From Nocardiopsis trehalosi NBRC 14201 (lineage in GTDB: Bacteria; Actinomycetota; Actinomycetes; Streptosporangiales; Streptosporangiaceae): a stretch of 64,000 nt of DNA. Positions 55,419 through 63,505 of the stretch are shown here, piece by piece; the first letter of the stretch is position 1, and every line of letters begins with the position of its first letter. Both the position numbers and the translations under genes were made by a program. The DNA is taken from contig NZ_BCRK01000001.1 in NCBI RefSeq assembly GCF_001552555.1, positions 1 to 64,000 of the forward strand, written 5' to 3'. Below the pieces are notes generated by a model. It was not told the origin of the DNA. It made no database searches and worked only from the letters and a program-made list of their open reading frames with translations.

Positions 55419-57500
55419 TTGTCGAATGTGAACGATCCCACTGTGCGCGCGGTCGAATCAGAGCGGGATCACGTGTCCTCCCTATATGAATTGCTCACCG
55501 AGCGGCTTTCCGAGGCGCGCGAACAACGGGCGCGCGTGCTGAAGGCCCCGGCGGAGAACGCCGGTGAGGCATACGAGCGGCAGGTCGCCGCCGAGCGCCT
55601 GGCCAAGGAGATCGGCCGGCTGGAGGGCGCCGAGAAAGGGCTGGTCTTCGGGCGCGTCGACTGGACGGACGGCACGGCCCTGCGCATCGGGCGCATCGGG
55701 CTGCGCACGGAGGACGACGACCTGCCCCTGCTCGTGGACTGGCGCGCCAACGCGGCGCGGCCCTTCTACGAGGCGACACCGGTCCACCCGATGGGCCTGC
55801 GGCGGCGCCGGCACCTGCGCGTCGAGGAGCGCACGGTCGTCTCGGTGAGCGACGAACTGCTGGACGGGTCCGCCCCGACCGACGACGACGTCGTGGGCGA
55901 CGGCCCGTTGACCGAGGCGCTGTCGGCCCGGCGTACCGGCAGGATGCACGCGGCCGTCGCGACACTGCAGGCCGAGCAGGACGCGATCGTCCGCTCCCGC
56001 CACCGCGGGGTGACCGTGGTGCAGGGCGGTCCCGGCACCGGCAAGACGGTGGTCGCCCTGCACCGGGCGGCCTACGTCCTGTACGCGTTCCCGCGCGCCG
56101 CCGAGGAGGGTGTCCTGGTGGTGGGCCCGAACGCCCGGTTCCTCGACTACATCTCCCAGGTCCTCCCCTCGCTCGGCGAGAACGACGTCGTGCTGACGAC
56201 CTGCCGGGAGCTGGCCGGGGTGACCACGGACGCGGTGGACCCGTACGCCACGGCACGACTCAAGGGCGGCGCCGACCTCGCCGACGCCCTGGCCGCCCTG
56301 CTGCGCACCCGCCAGGCCCCCGCCGGTGACTTCACCGTGCCGGTCGGCCGGGAGACCGTCCACCTGTCCGGTGAGCGGGTCGCCACGGCACGCGACGCCG
56401 CCGTGGCGGCCGCAGCGGGGCACAACCCCGCGCGCCGGGTGTTCAAGGAACTCCTGGTCGACGCCGTCACCGACGCGATGCAGCGGGACATCGGCGACGT
56501 CCTGGAGCGGATCGACGCCGATTCCGCCAGGATGACGGGCCTGGACCTCGACCGGTTCACGGGGGCCGCCCGGCGCCGCGCCGAAGGCGCGGCCGACCCG
56601 GGCCCGGCCCATGAGCTGGACGCGGACGCCATCCGGGCCGGCCTCCTCCACGACGCCGGCGTCGACCGGGCGGTCGAGGCGCTGTGGCCGCGACTGGCAC
56701 CCGGTGACCTCGTGCGGGCGCTCCTGACGGACGCCGGCGCGCTCGCCGAGCACCTGCCCCGCCTGACCGCGCACGAGCGGTCCCTCCTGCTGCGCGGTCC
56801 GGACGACCCGTGGACCGACGCCGACGTGCCGCTGCTGGACGAGGCGGCGAGCCTGATCGACGGCCCTCCCGCGCGGACGTACGGGCACGTCGTCGTCGAC
56901 GAGGCGCAGGAGCTGACCGCCATGCAGTGGCGGATGGTCGTCCGCCGCTGCCCGGTGCGGGCGATGACGCTGGTCGGCGACTTCGCCCAGGCGGGCCCGG
57001 TCGCGACGGCGCGCGACTGGAAGGAGGCGCTGAGCCCCCACGTCGGACCGCGGTTCCAGCTGCACGAGCTGACCGTCAGCTACCGCACCACGCAGGAGAT
57101 CCTCCAGAGCGTCCGCGAACTGCTCGCGCGCATCGCCCCGGACCAGCGGCCCACGCGGTCACTGCGCAGCGGTGCGAGCCCGCGCACCGTGACCGCGCCC
57201 CCGGACGGGCTGGTCGACGCCGCCGTCCGGGAACTCCGCGCTCAGGGCGCCGCGCACCCGGGCGAGCTGCTGGGGGTGGTCTGCGCGGACACCAGGGCGG
57301 ACGAGCTGGCGGACCGGGGCGTCGCCGACCACGCCCGGATCGTGCCGGCGTCCGAGGCCCGCGGCCTGGAGTTCGACGGGGTCGTCGTCCTGGCCCCCGA
57401 GGAGATCGCCGCGGCCCGCCCCGGCGGGGAGAGGGACCTGTACGTGGCCCTGACCCGGGCCACCAAGCGCCTCTGCACGATCACCTCCCGGCCCGCCTGA
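55419..57500 (+). CDS. helR: HelR/HelD-like RNA polymerase recycling ATPase
   Basis: A 693-residue UvrD-like ATPase without the full helicase set. The N-terminal coiled coil (SSLYELLTERLSEAREQRAR) is followed by LVDWRANAARPFYEAT, a HelD landmark. Walker A is GGPGTGKT with Lys209, Walker B is DEAQ at 494, and the late motif VALTRATKRL is near the C-terminus. HelD-type proteins pry RNA polymerase off DNA; the actinobacterial HelR branch also removes rifamycins from it. TTG 55419 is chosen because AAGGAG lies seven bases upstream. No clear GGGCTTG-type rifamycin-associated element was seen; a small dyad AAGTC-AA-GACTT is at 55354-55365. Confidence 0.85.
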   Translation: MSNVNDPTVRAVESERDHVSSLYELLTERLSEAREQRARVLKAPAENAGEAYERQVAAERLAKEIGRLEGAEKGLVFGRVDWTDGTALRIGRIGLRTEDDDLPLLVDWRANAARPFYEATPVHPMGLRRRRHLRVEERTVVSVSDELLDGSAPTDDDVVGDGPLTEALSARRTGRMHAAVATLQAEQDAIVRSRHRGVTVVQGGPGTGKTVVALHRAAYVLYAFPRAAEEGVLVVGPNARFLDYISQVLPSLGENDVVLTTCRELAGVTTDAVDPYATARLKGGADLADALAALLRTRQAPAGDFTVPVGRETVHLSGERVATARDAAVAAAAGHNPARRVFKELLVDAVTDAMQRDIGDVLERIDADSARMTGLDLDRFTGAARRRAEGAADPGPAHELDADAIRAGLLHDAGVDRAVEALWPRLAPGDLVRALLTDAGALAEHLPRLTAHERSLLLRGPDDPWTDADVPLLDEAASLIDGPPARTYGHVVVDEAQELTAMQWRMVVRRCPVRAMTLVGDFAQAGPVATARDWKEALSPHVGPRFQLHELTVSYRTTQEILQSVRELLARIAPDQRPTRSLRSGASPRTVTAPPDGLVDAAVRELRAQGAAHPGELLGVVCADTRADELADRGVADHARIVPASEARGLEFDGVVVLAPEEIAAARPGGERDLYVALTRATKRLCTITSRPA

Positions 57501-57536
57501 CCCCCCGGCCGGGGCCCCTCGTGCGGGCTTCGGAGG

Positions 57537-57962
57537 TCAGTGCGCGTGGGCCTCCGCCAGGGAACCCGCCAGGCGCGCCGCCACCACCCCGCCGAAGGTG
57601 GGGCACGCATGGATGTCCTCGTGCGGGCGGTCCAGGGCGTGCGCGATGGCGGTGCGCGCCGCCTGGGCCGAGGCGATCCGCCGATCCAGCTCCGCGAGCT
57701 TGCGCCGGTGGAGTTCCCGCCGGCCGTCGTCGCCCGAGGAGCGCGCGACGGCGAGCGCCTTGAGTTCGCTCCGGGTGAAGCCGGCATCCCGCAGCACCAG
57801 GATCTCGCCGACCAGGACGACCGCCGACGGCTCGTAGCGCCGCCGGCCCGATACGCGGGCGGGTGCGGGCAGCACACCGAGCTCTTCCCAGTAGCGCAGG
57901 GCCGAGGTGGCGACCCCCGTGCGGCGCGCCAACTCACCGATCGTCGACCGTTCTCGCCGCAT
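57537..57962 (-). CDS. MerR-family transcriptional regulator
   Basis: A 141-residue regulator with the N-terminal winged helix TIGELARRTGVATSALRYWE and GVLPAPARVSGRRRYEPSAV, then a dimer helix (LAELDRRIASAQAARTAIAH). It ends with a single Cys in DIHACPTFGG, unlike the paired-Cys metal sensors. It is divergent from the methyltransferase at 57997 with only 34 bases between. Whether it also acts on the MerR-type promoters at 8407, 27854 and 29726 is unknown. Confidence 0.9.
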   Translation of the reverse strand: MRRERSTIGELARRTGVATSALRYWEELGVLPAPARVSGRRRYEPSAVVLVGEILVLRDAGFTRSELKALAVARSSGDDGRRELHRRKLAELDRRIASAQAARTAIAHALDRPHEDIHACPTFGGVVAARLAGSLAEAHAH

Positions 57963-57996
57963 GTTGACTTCGAGCCTGAGCCGTTGACTGCGGGGC

Positions 57997-58671
57997 ATGG
58001 CGACGACGAAGGCAGGGTTCAAGCAGCGCGTGATCGGTACGGTGGTTCGGCGGTTCGGCCGGCCCCGAGGCGTCGGCGGGCGTCTGGTCGGCTGGGTCAT
58101 GGCACATCGCGGTTCCAACCGGCGGCGGAGCGGCTGGGTGGTGTCACTGCTCGACGTGCGGCCCGCCGACCGGGTGCTGGAGGTCGGCTTCGGCCCCGGC
58201 CTCGCCATCACCGAGCTGGCCCGGCTCGCCACCCGGGGCCATGTCCACGGCAGCGACCATTCCGAGGTCATGGTCCGCCGGGCGAGCCGGCACAACGCGG
58301 ACGCCATCCGCGCGGGCCGGGTCGAACTCGTTCGGGCCCCGGCGGAACGGCTCCCGGCCTTCGGTGAACCCTTCGACGCCGTCCTCGCCGTCAACACCGT
58401 GGGATTCTGGCCCGACCCGGCGGAGCGGCTGCGGGATCTCCGGTGCCTGCTCAGGCCGGGCGGGCGCATCGCACTCGCCTCGCAGCCCCGCTGTCCGGGC
58501 GCGGCCCGTGCCACCACGGCACGGGCCGCGGTGGAACTCCAGGACCTGCGCGCCGAGGCGGGCTTCGCCGGGTTCCGGACCGAGACCCTCCCGTTGGACC
58601 CGCCGGTCGCCTGTGTCGTGGCCGTCAACCCGGCCCTCGACCCCCGTGGCCAGGGCGGACAGGACGGGTGA
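57997..58671 (+). CDS. Class I SAM-dependent methyltransferase
   Basis: A 224-residue methyltransferase. Motif I is RVLEVGFGPGLAITELAR, followed by GSDHSEVMVRRASRHN, the motif II region FDAVLAVNTVGFW, and CLLRPGGRIALAS. The first 55 residues are basic and helical. ATG 57997 is close to the divergent MerR start (57962). TTGAC repeats 20 bases apart (57964, 57984) lie in the shared region and probably contain the MerR site. Target unknown. Confidence 0.88.
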   Translation: MATTKAGFKQRVIGTVVRRFGRPRGVGGRLVGWVMAHRGSNRRRSGWVVSLLDVRPADRVLEVGFGPGLAITELARLATRGHVHGSDHSEVMVRRASRHNADAIRAGRVELVRAPAERLPAFGEPFDAVLAVNTVGFWPDPAERLRDLRCLLRPGGRIALASQPRCPGAARATTARAAVELQDLRAEAGFAGFRTETLPLDPPVACVVAVNPALDPRGQGGQDG

Positions 58672-58697
58672 CCCCCGGGTTACCTGACTCACCGCGT

Positions 58698-58727
58698 GCG
58701 AGCGCGGGGGCTACGGCCCGCGCTCGC
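58698..58727. terminator. Bidirectional hairpin terminator
   Basis: GCGAGCGCGGG and CCCGCGCTCGC (11 bp) pair around an 8-base loop and are followed by CCTTT, between the convergent methyltransferase and WYL genes. Confidence 0.65.
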
Positions 58728-58780
58728 CCTTTGCGGACCGCCGCGGTCCGTGCCCGCCGCGCGGGCGGCCTCCCGACCCC

Positions 58781-59752
58781 TCAGGCCGGGGCGGCGTAGC
58801 GGGCGGCGAGGGTCGCCGCGCGGTCGCGCAGGGTGGTGCGCAGGGACGGCGGGGACAGGGCCTCGGCGTCCGTGCCGAGCCGCCACACCGCCCACTCGGC
58901 GTGCCGCGCGTCCTGGAAGGTGACCTCCAGCCGCAGCCGCCCGTCCGCGTCGGGCTCCTCGGCGCGGACGGCCAGCGCGCTGCCCACCAGCTCCTCCCGC
59001 CGCTCCGGGGCCACCCGGACCAGCGTGGTGATCCGCGCGCCGGACAGGAAGCGCGCGCAGCGCTCCCGCCAGACGCGGTCCAGGTCGACCCGCTCCGGAC
59101 GCTGCGCCGGCTCGGGGAGTTCCTCGGCGGCCAGGACCCGCGACAGCCGGTAGGTGCGGTCCTCACCCGACCGCGTGGCCAGCAGGTAGCCACGTTCGCG
59201 GACGGTGACCAGGCCGATCGGGTCGACCGTGCGCCACTGCGGCTCCCGGCCCTCCGCCGCGTAGTGGATGCGGAGCCTGTGCCCGGCGAGCACGGCGCGC
59301 CGCACCTCGGCCATCGCGTCGCCGGGCGGCTCCCCGGCGGCCGTCCGGCGCGGGAGCAGGTCGGTCTCCGGGTCGACGAGGAACCGCCGCGCCGCGTCGC
59401 TCGCGGTGTCCCGACTGCTCTCGGGCAGCGCGTCGACCACCTTGCGCATGGCCGAGGCGAGCGCCGGGCCGAGGCCCAGCACCGGATCGCCGCCCCCCGA
59501 CCCGGCGGTGAGCAGGGCGACGGCCTCCTCGTGGTTCAACCCGGTGAGATCGGTCCGGAAGTCGGGCGAGAGCACGAACCCGCCGTGCCGGCCGCGTTCG
59601 GCGTAGACCGGGATGCCGGCAGCGGACAGCGCGTCGATGTCGCGCAGCACGGTGCGGGTGGACACCTCCAGCTCGCGGGCCAGCGCGGCCGCGGACAGCC
59701 GGCCGCGTCGGCGCAGCAGCAGGACCAGGGAGATCAACCGGTCGGCGCGCAC
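58781..59752 (-). CDS. WYL-domain (YafY-type) transcriptional regulator
   Basis: A 323-residue regulator. The N-terminal winged helix is GRLSAAALARELEVSTRTVL (residues 17-36). The WYL domain lies at residues 135-205 (LRIHYAAEGREPQWRTVDPI, RGYLLATRSGEDRTYRLSRV) and the WCX-type C-terminus at 235-320. WYL proteins sense nucleotides or small ligands. GTG 59752 lies 7 bases after a minus-strand -10-like TAGGAT (59765-59760), so it is leaderless. Divergent from the RidA gene. Confidence 0.9.
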   Translation of the reverse strand: MRADRLISLVLLLRRRGRLSAAALARELEVSTRTVLRDIDALSAAGIPVYAERGRHGGFVLSPDFRTDLTGLNHEEAVALLTAGSGGGDPVLGLGPALASAMRKVVDALPESSRDTASDAARRFLVDPETDLLPRRTAAGEPPGDAMAEVRRAVLAGHRLRIHYAAEGREPQWRTVDPIGLVTVRERGYLLATRSGEDRTYRLSRVLAAEELPEPAQRPERVDLDRVWRERCARFLSGARITTLVRVAPERREELVGSALAVRAEEPDADGRLRLEVTFQDARHAEWAVWRLGTDAEALSPPSLRTTLRDRAATLAARYAAPA

Positions 59753-60048
59753 ACCGGAGATCCTAGGGGCCGCGCACGCCTCGCGGCGTCGCGAGGCGGT
59801 CCCGGTGGTCGGTGCGCGGCGATCGGCTCGGTGCCGGGATCGAGGGGCGGCGCGGCTCCCTGAGCAGCGGGATCGGTGGCCGCCGTGCCGCCGGGGTTCC
59901 CCTGCCGCCCGTCCGCGCGGGATCTCGGGTGGATATACGACCAAGGGTGTCGTGATTCGTTGGGAGGCTCGTCGGCACGGCCCCGGAGGCGGTGGACGCC
60001 GGTCCGGGGGACGTGGCATGTCCGATGAGTCGAATGGAACGAACTGAT

Positions 60049-60450
60049 ATGGCGATCGAGCGAACAGCGGTCAACCCGGTGGCGTGGTCGGAGCAGATGG
60101 GGTTCAACCAGGGCGAGGTCGTCGCGGGGCACACCCGGACCCTGTACTGCTCCGGGCAGGCCGCGACGGGCGACGACGGCGCGCCCCGGCACGCCGGTGA
60201 CATGGCGGCGCAGGTGGCGCTGAGCGTCGACAACCTGGAGGCCGTGCTCGGCGCGGCGGGCATGTCCCTCGCGAACCTGGTCCGGCTCAACGTCTACACC
60301 ACCGACGTCGACCTGCTGTTCCAGCACTACGGCGTGCTGGCGTCGCGGCTGGGCGCCGCCGGGGTGGCGCCGCCCACCACGATGCTCGGGGTGACCCGGC
60401 TGGCGATCCCCGCGCTGATGGTCGAACTGGAGGGGATCGCCGTCGCGTGA
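60049..60450 (+). CDS. RidA/YjgF-family protein
   Basis: A 133-residue RidA-fold protein: TRTLYCSGQAATGDDGAPRH, then the helix AALSVDNLEAVL-like segment with LANLVRLNVYTTDVDLLF, and the last strand LMVELEGIAVA. RidA proteins hydrolyse reactive enamine/imine intermediates; the conserved catalytic Arg near the C-terminus is not evident, so the chemistry is uncertain. ATG 60049 is preferred over an in-frame ATG at 60034. The divergent WYL regulator is a common partner. A 16-bp terminator follows. Confidence 0.85.
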   Translation: MAIERTAVNPVAWSEQMGFNQGEVVAGHTRTLYCSGQAATGDDGAPRHAGDMAAQVALSVDNLEAVLGAAGMSLANLVRLNVYTTDVDLLFQHYGVLASRLGAAGVAPPTTMLGVTRLAIPALMVELEGIAVA

Positions 60451-60464
60451 GGCGGCGGCCGCGC

Positions 60465-60500
60465 CGCTCGCCCGGCGCCGGAGTCGGCGCCGGGCGAGCG
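60465..60500. terminator. Strong hairpin terminator after RidA gene
   Basis: CGCTCGCCCGGCGCCG and CGGCGCCGGGCGAGCG form a perfect 16-bp stem with a GAGT loop, 15 bases after the stop. The rest of 60501-60881 holds no recognised gene or element except the promoter just before 60882. Confidence 0.75.
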
Positions 60501-60881
60501 GGCGGGGTCGGTGTCCCGGGGCCAGCGGGCCGTGTCGGCCGCGTTCGGCGTAGCCCGGGACGCCGGCCCCGGCGTGCCCGCCGGCCCCCGTCCCCCCCGG
60601 GGGCGCGGTCCGGTCGGCGGGCCCGCCGCACCCGGGAGGCGGCGCGGCTCGGGATCAGGCGGCCTCGCCCGGGTCGCCCTCCGCGCCGTCCGGCACCGGA
60701 GGGGGCGCCGCCGGGCGCGCCTCCGTGATCGTTGGTCGTCGCCATGGAGGCCACCGTGGCGCCCTGACCTTGGTGTTCGTCGTGTTCCGGGTGAGAACCG
60801 AGTGGGAGCCGCCGTCGGTACCGGCGCTCCCCCGGGGCGCTCGGCGCCTAGCGTTCGACCACGTGCGGTTGTATTGGCCCC

Positions 60882-61544
60882 ATGGCGTACAGGGGTGTGC
60901 TGGGTCTGGCCGCCGTGGTGCTCGTGGTCTGCCCGGGGTGCTCCGGGGCGGGTGAGGGGGCGCCGGCGCCTTCGCCGACGCCGAGCCCGACGGCGACGGC
61001 GCCCACGGCGAGTCCCACGCCCTTCGACAGCGGCTGCGGGATCGGCATGCCGCCGCTGCCGAACCGGGAAGCCCCTCCCTACGAGGGGCCCGGCCCGCAT
61101 CTGGTGATCATCGGCGAGGACTGGAGCCCCGAGTGGGACCTGCAGACGGCGGGGATCACCCAGTACTCGCTGCCTGAGGAGTGGCGGGCCTATGACGAGG
61201 AGGGCCACGAATGGGACGTGTCCTCGGGAGGGCTCTACGTGTGCCTGACCGACCTGCGCCAGCGGGGCGATACGCCGATCGGCACCTGCGAGTGGGAAGG
61301 GGCGGGCGCCAGTGACGTGTACCCGGCGACGTACACGTTCGAGGTGTCCGAGGCCAGGAGCGGCCGCGAGCTGGCCGCCTTCGACCTGGACTCCGATCTC
61401 GACGCCGACCTGTCGTGCCCGCCCTCGGTGCTCGTCCACCCCGGCGGCAGCGGTCCCGACCTGGCGCAGGGCGTCTCGGACGAGGCGCTGGCCGCCGAAC
61501 TGGGGCCCTTCGTGAGGGCCGAAGCGGTCGGCCGCGGAACCTGA
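60882..61544 (+). CDS. Lipoprotein, unknown function
   Basis: A 220-residue secreted lipoprotein: signal residues 1-20 ending VCPGC (Cys20), then a Pro/Thr/Ser-rich linker (PAPSPTPSPTATAPTASPTP). The acidic domain has Cys at about 52, 127, 142 and 184, which may form two disulfides. ATG 60882 lies 6 bases after a -10-like TGTATT, so the mRNA is leaderless. The mature domain resembles no known family. Confidence 0.75.
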   Translation: MAYRGVLGLAAVVLVVCPGCSGAGEGAPAPSPTPSPTATAPTASPTPFDSGCGIGMPPLPNREAPPYEGPGPHLVIIGEDWSPEWDLQTAGITQYSLPEEWRAYDEEGHEWDVSSGGLYVCLTDLRQRGDTPIGTCEWEGAGASDVYPATYTFEVSEARSGRELAAFDLDSDLDADLSCPPSVLVHPGGSGPDLAQGVSDEALAAELGPFVRAEAVGRGT

Positions 61545-61721
61545 GGAGGTCGGCTCCCACCCCGCCGGCGACCGCCGGGACGGGCGGCTCCCCCTCGCCT
61601 GTCCCCGCCACGGCAGCGCCGCGGCCCGGCCCGCCTTCGGTCGGTGGAGCGGGGGGATCTTGTCGGTCGGGGGCGGTAGAAACGGGGGACCTACCCCTCA
61701 TCTGCTGCGAGGTTCCTCCTG

Positions 61722-62756
61722 ATGCGTCCCGCCCTGCCCCTCCCCCCGGCCGATGCCGATGGGGACGACCGCGTGCCCGGCATGCTGCTGGTCCGCGCCG
61801 ACCACGACGACGACGCCTGGCGCGACGTGCTGCACCGCATGGGCGACCTGCCCGGCCTGGTCGCCCCGCCCCCGGACGGCGCCCCCGCCTCCGCCCCCGT
61901 CCCGGAGGAGGGGGCCGTCCCCCGGCTCCTGGTCGTGGTGGACGACCCCGCCTGGCGGGGCGCGACCCCCGAGGAGGTCGGAGCGGCCCTGGGCGCGGAC
62001 GGGACGTGGGTCCCCGATCTGGTCCTGCTGGCCACCGACCGGACCGCCGCCGACCCGGAGCTGCGCCCGCTGCGGGCGTTCCGCACCGCCGGCGAGGGGG
62101 ACGCGGAGGTGTTCCGGATCACCCCCCTCCAGGCCGCCCTGACCTACCTGCTCCTGCACCACGACCTGGACTACGTCTTCGACGACTTCGCGGAGTGGGG
62201 GTCCGTGCACTCCGAGTGGGAGCCCGAGGAGGACGACGGCCCCGATGACATCGAGGCCGGCCTGCCCGACCCCGTGGGCGCCCACCTGGAGCGGCTCGAC
62301 CCCCGGCCCCGCTACACGCCCCCGGCGCGCGCGCTGCCCCTGCTCACCCTGGAGGAGGACGTGTACCCGATCGTGCGCACCGACTTCGGCGACGACGCCG
62401 CCTGGGCGGCGCTCCTCGACGCGGTGTACCGCCCGGGCGACCCCGGCCCCATCGAGGACTACGCGGACTACTTCGACGCGGTGGACGACCCGGCGTTCGC
62501 GAGCGCCACCCCGGAGCAGGTGCTGGCGGTGCTGAACGAAGCGGACGACGTGGTCCTGCTGGCGGACGCGGAGGCCATGCGCGACCCCGCGCACCGCGTC
62601 CTGGTCGTGTGCCTGGACGGCCGCATCGGGACCGCCTTCCGGCTGGACCCCCGCCAGGTCGGGCTCATGGTGGTCAACCTGTCGATCGGCAACCAGGACG
62701 TCGAGGACTACATGGACGACGGCACGCTGCGCGCCATCGGCCTGATCTCGTGGTGA
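61722..62756 (+). CDS. Tandem DUF6924-like domain protein
   Basis: A 344-residue acidic, cytoplasmic protein made of two related halves. Half one: MLLVRADHDDDAWRDVL, VVVDDPAWRGATPEEVGAAL, LVLLATDRTAADPELR, AEVFRITPLQAALTYLLLHH. Half two: YPIVRTDFGDDAAWAALL, DAVDDPAFASATPEQVLAVL, VVLLADAEAMRDPAHR, GTAFRLDPRQVGLMVVNLSI. The motif order is the same in both, so the gene arose by internal duplication; the second half is the more typical DUF6924. Function unknown. Confidence 0.75.
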   Translation: MRPALPLPPADADGDDRVPGMLLVRADHDDDAWRDVLHRMGDLPGLVAPPPDGAPASAPVPEEGAVPRLLVVVDDPAWRGATPEEVGAALGADGTWVPDLVLLATDRTAADPELRPLRAFRTAGEGDAEVFRITPLQAALTYLLLHHDLDYVFDDFAEWGSVHSEWEPEEDDGPDDIEAGLPDPVGAHLERLDPRPRYTPPARALPLLTLEEDVYPIVRTDFGDDAAWAALLDAVYRPGDPGPIEDYADYFDAVDDPAFASATPEQVLAVLNEADDVVLLADAEAMRDPAHRVLVVCLDGRIGTAFRLDPRQVGLMVVNLSIGNQDVEDYMDDGTLRAIGLISW

Positions 62757-62782
62757 CCGGTCCCTGAGCGGTGACGGGCCGA

Positions 62783-62811
62783 CCCGCCGCGCGCCGACGG
62801 CGCGCGGCGGG
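62783..62811. terminator. Bidirectional hairpin terminator
   Basis: CCCGCCGCGCGCC and GGCGCGCGGCGGG (13 bp) pair around GAC, between the convergent DUF6924-like and TetR genes. Confidence 0.7.
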
Positions 62812-62813
62812 TG

Positions 62814-63398
62814 TCACCGGGGGCCGGGGAGCGTGGCGGTGATGATCCTGCGAAGGGCGTCGGGCGGCGGCGGGGCGCCCGTGCGGTCGGCGAACAGCAG
62901 GTGCGCGGCACCGATCAGGGTCGGTGCGAGGGTGTCGACGTCGGTGTCGGCGGGGAGGCGGCCCAGGTCGCGTTCGGCGGAGAGGTAGCCGGCGGTCATC
63001 GCCGTGGCCTCCGCCAGGATCGGGATGCCGGTCGGCCGGGCGTCGCGCAGCCGGGCGCGCAGGCCGTCGCGGGAGGTGATCAGGCCGACGATCGCCACCG
63101 CGACCGGCCCGAAGAGGTCCGTCAGCGCCCCGGCGAGGTTGCCGGCGACGGTCCCGGTGCCCGCCGCGCCGCGCAGGGCGGCCGCCGCGGCGTCGACCCC
63201 CGCCGCGCGCAGCAGCACCAGTTCGGCGAGGAAGGCGTCGAAGTCGGCGAAGTTGCGGTGCAGGACGCCCTTGGCGCAGCCGGCCTCGGTGGTGACCGCG
63301 CGGCTGGTCAGCGCGCTCGGCCCGTCGCGCAGCAGGACGCGCTCGGCGGCGGCGAACAGCTGCTCGCGCGCGTCTGGCATGGCCACGCCCGTCGGCAT
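62814..63398 (-). CDS. TetR-family transcriptional regulator
   Basis: A 194-residue regulator: REQLFAAAERVLLRDGPSAL, the helix-turn-helix TSRAVTTEAGCAKGVLHRNF, and a C-terminal ligand domain (DTLAPTLIGAAHLLFADRTG). The start at 63398 is preferred over one 18 codons upstream; ATG 63380 is also possible. It is divergent from the methyltransferase at 63497, and three dyads lie between them. Confidence 0.9.
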   Translation of the reverse strand: MPTGVAMPDAREQLFAAAERVLLRDGPSALTSRAVTTEAGCAKGVLHRNFADFDAFLAELVLLRAAGVDAAAAALRGAAGTGTVAGNLAGALTDLFGPVAVAIVGLITSRDGLRARLRDARPTGIPILAEATAMTAGYLSAERDLGRLPADTDVDTLAPTLIGAAHLLFADRTGAPPPPDALRRIITATLPGPR

Positions 63399-63443
63399 CG
63401 CTCCGTCCCTCCCTATCGTCCGCCCGTCGCCCCATGATCCCAG

Positions 63444-63505
63444 AGTGGGCACCTGCCCACTTGTGGAGTGGGCGACCGCCCATTTAGAGTGGGCGCATGC
63501 CCACT
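63444..63505. promoter_or_regulatory. Triple TetR operator over a leaderless promoter
   Basis: Three related 18-bp dyads: AGTGGGCA-CC-TGCCCACT (63444-63461, perfect), AGTGGGCG-AC-CGCCCATT (63467-63484, one mismatch) and AGTGGGCG-CA-TGCCCACT (63488-63505, perfect outer 7 bp). Starts are 23 and 21 bases apart, about two helical turns. The second and third cover the promoter TTGTGG (63461-63466) and TAGAGT (63485-63490), and the third covers the methyltransferase ATG. Confidence 0.75.

Noticed and set aside
63444-63505. A miniature CRISPR-like repeat array.
   Set aside because: The three units are palindromic 18-mers with 3-5 base gaps overlapping a promoter; these are operators, with no spacers or cas genes.
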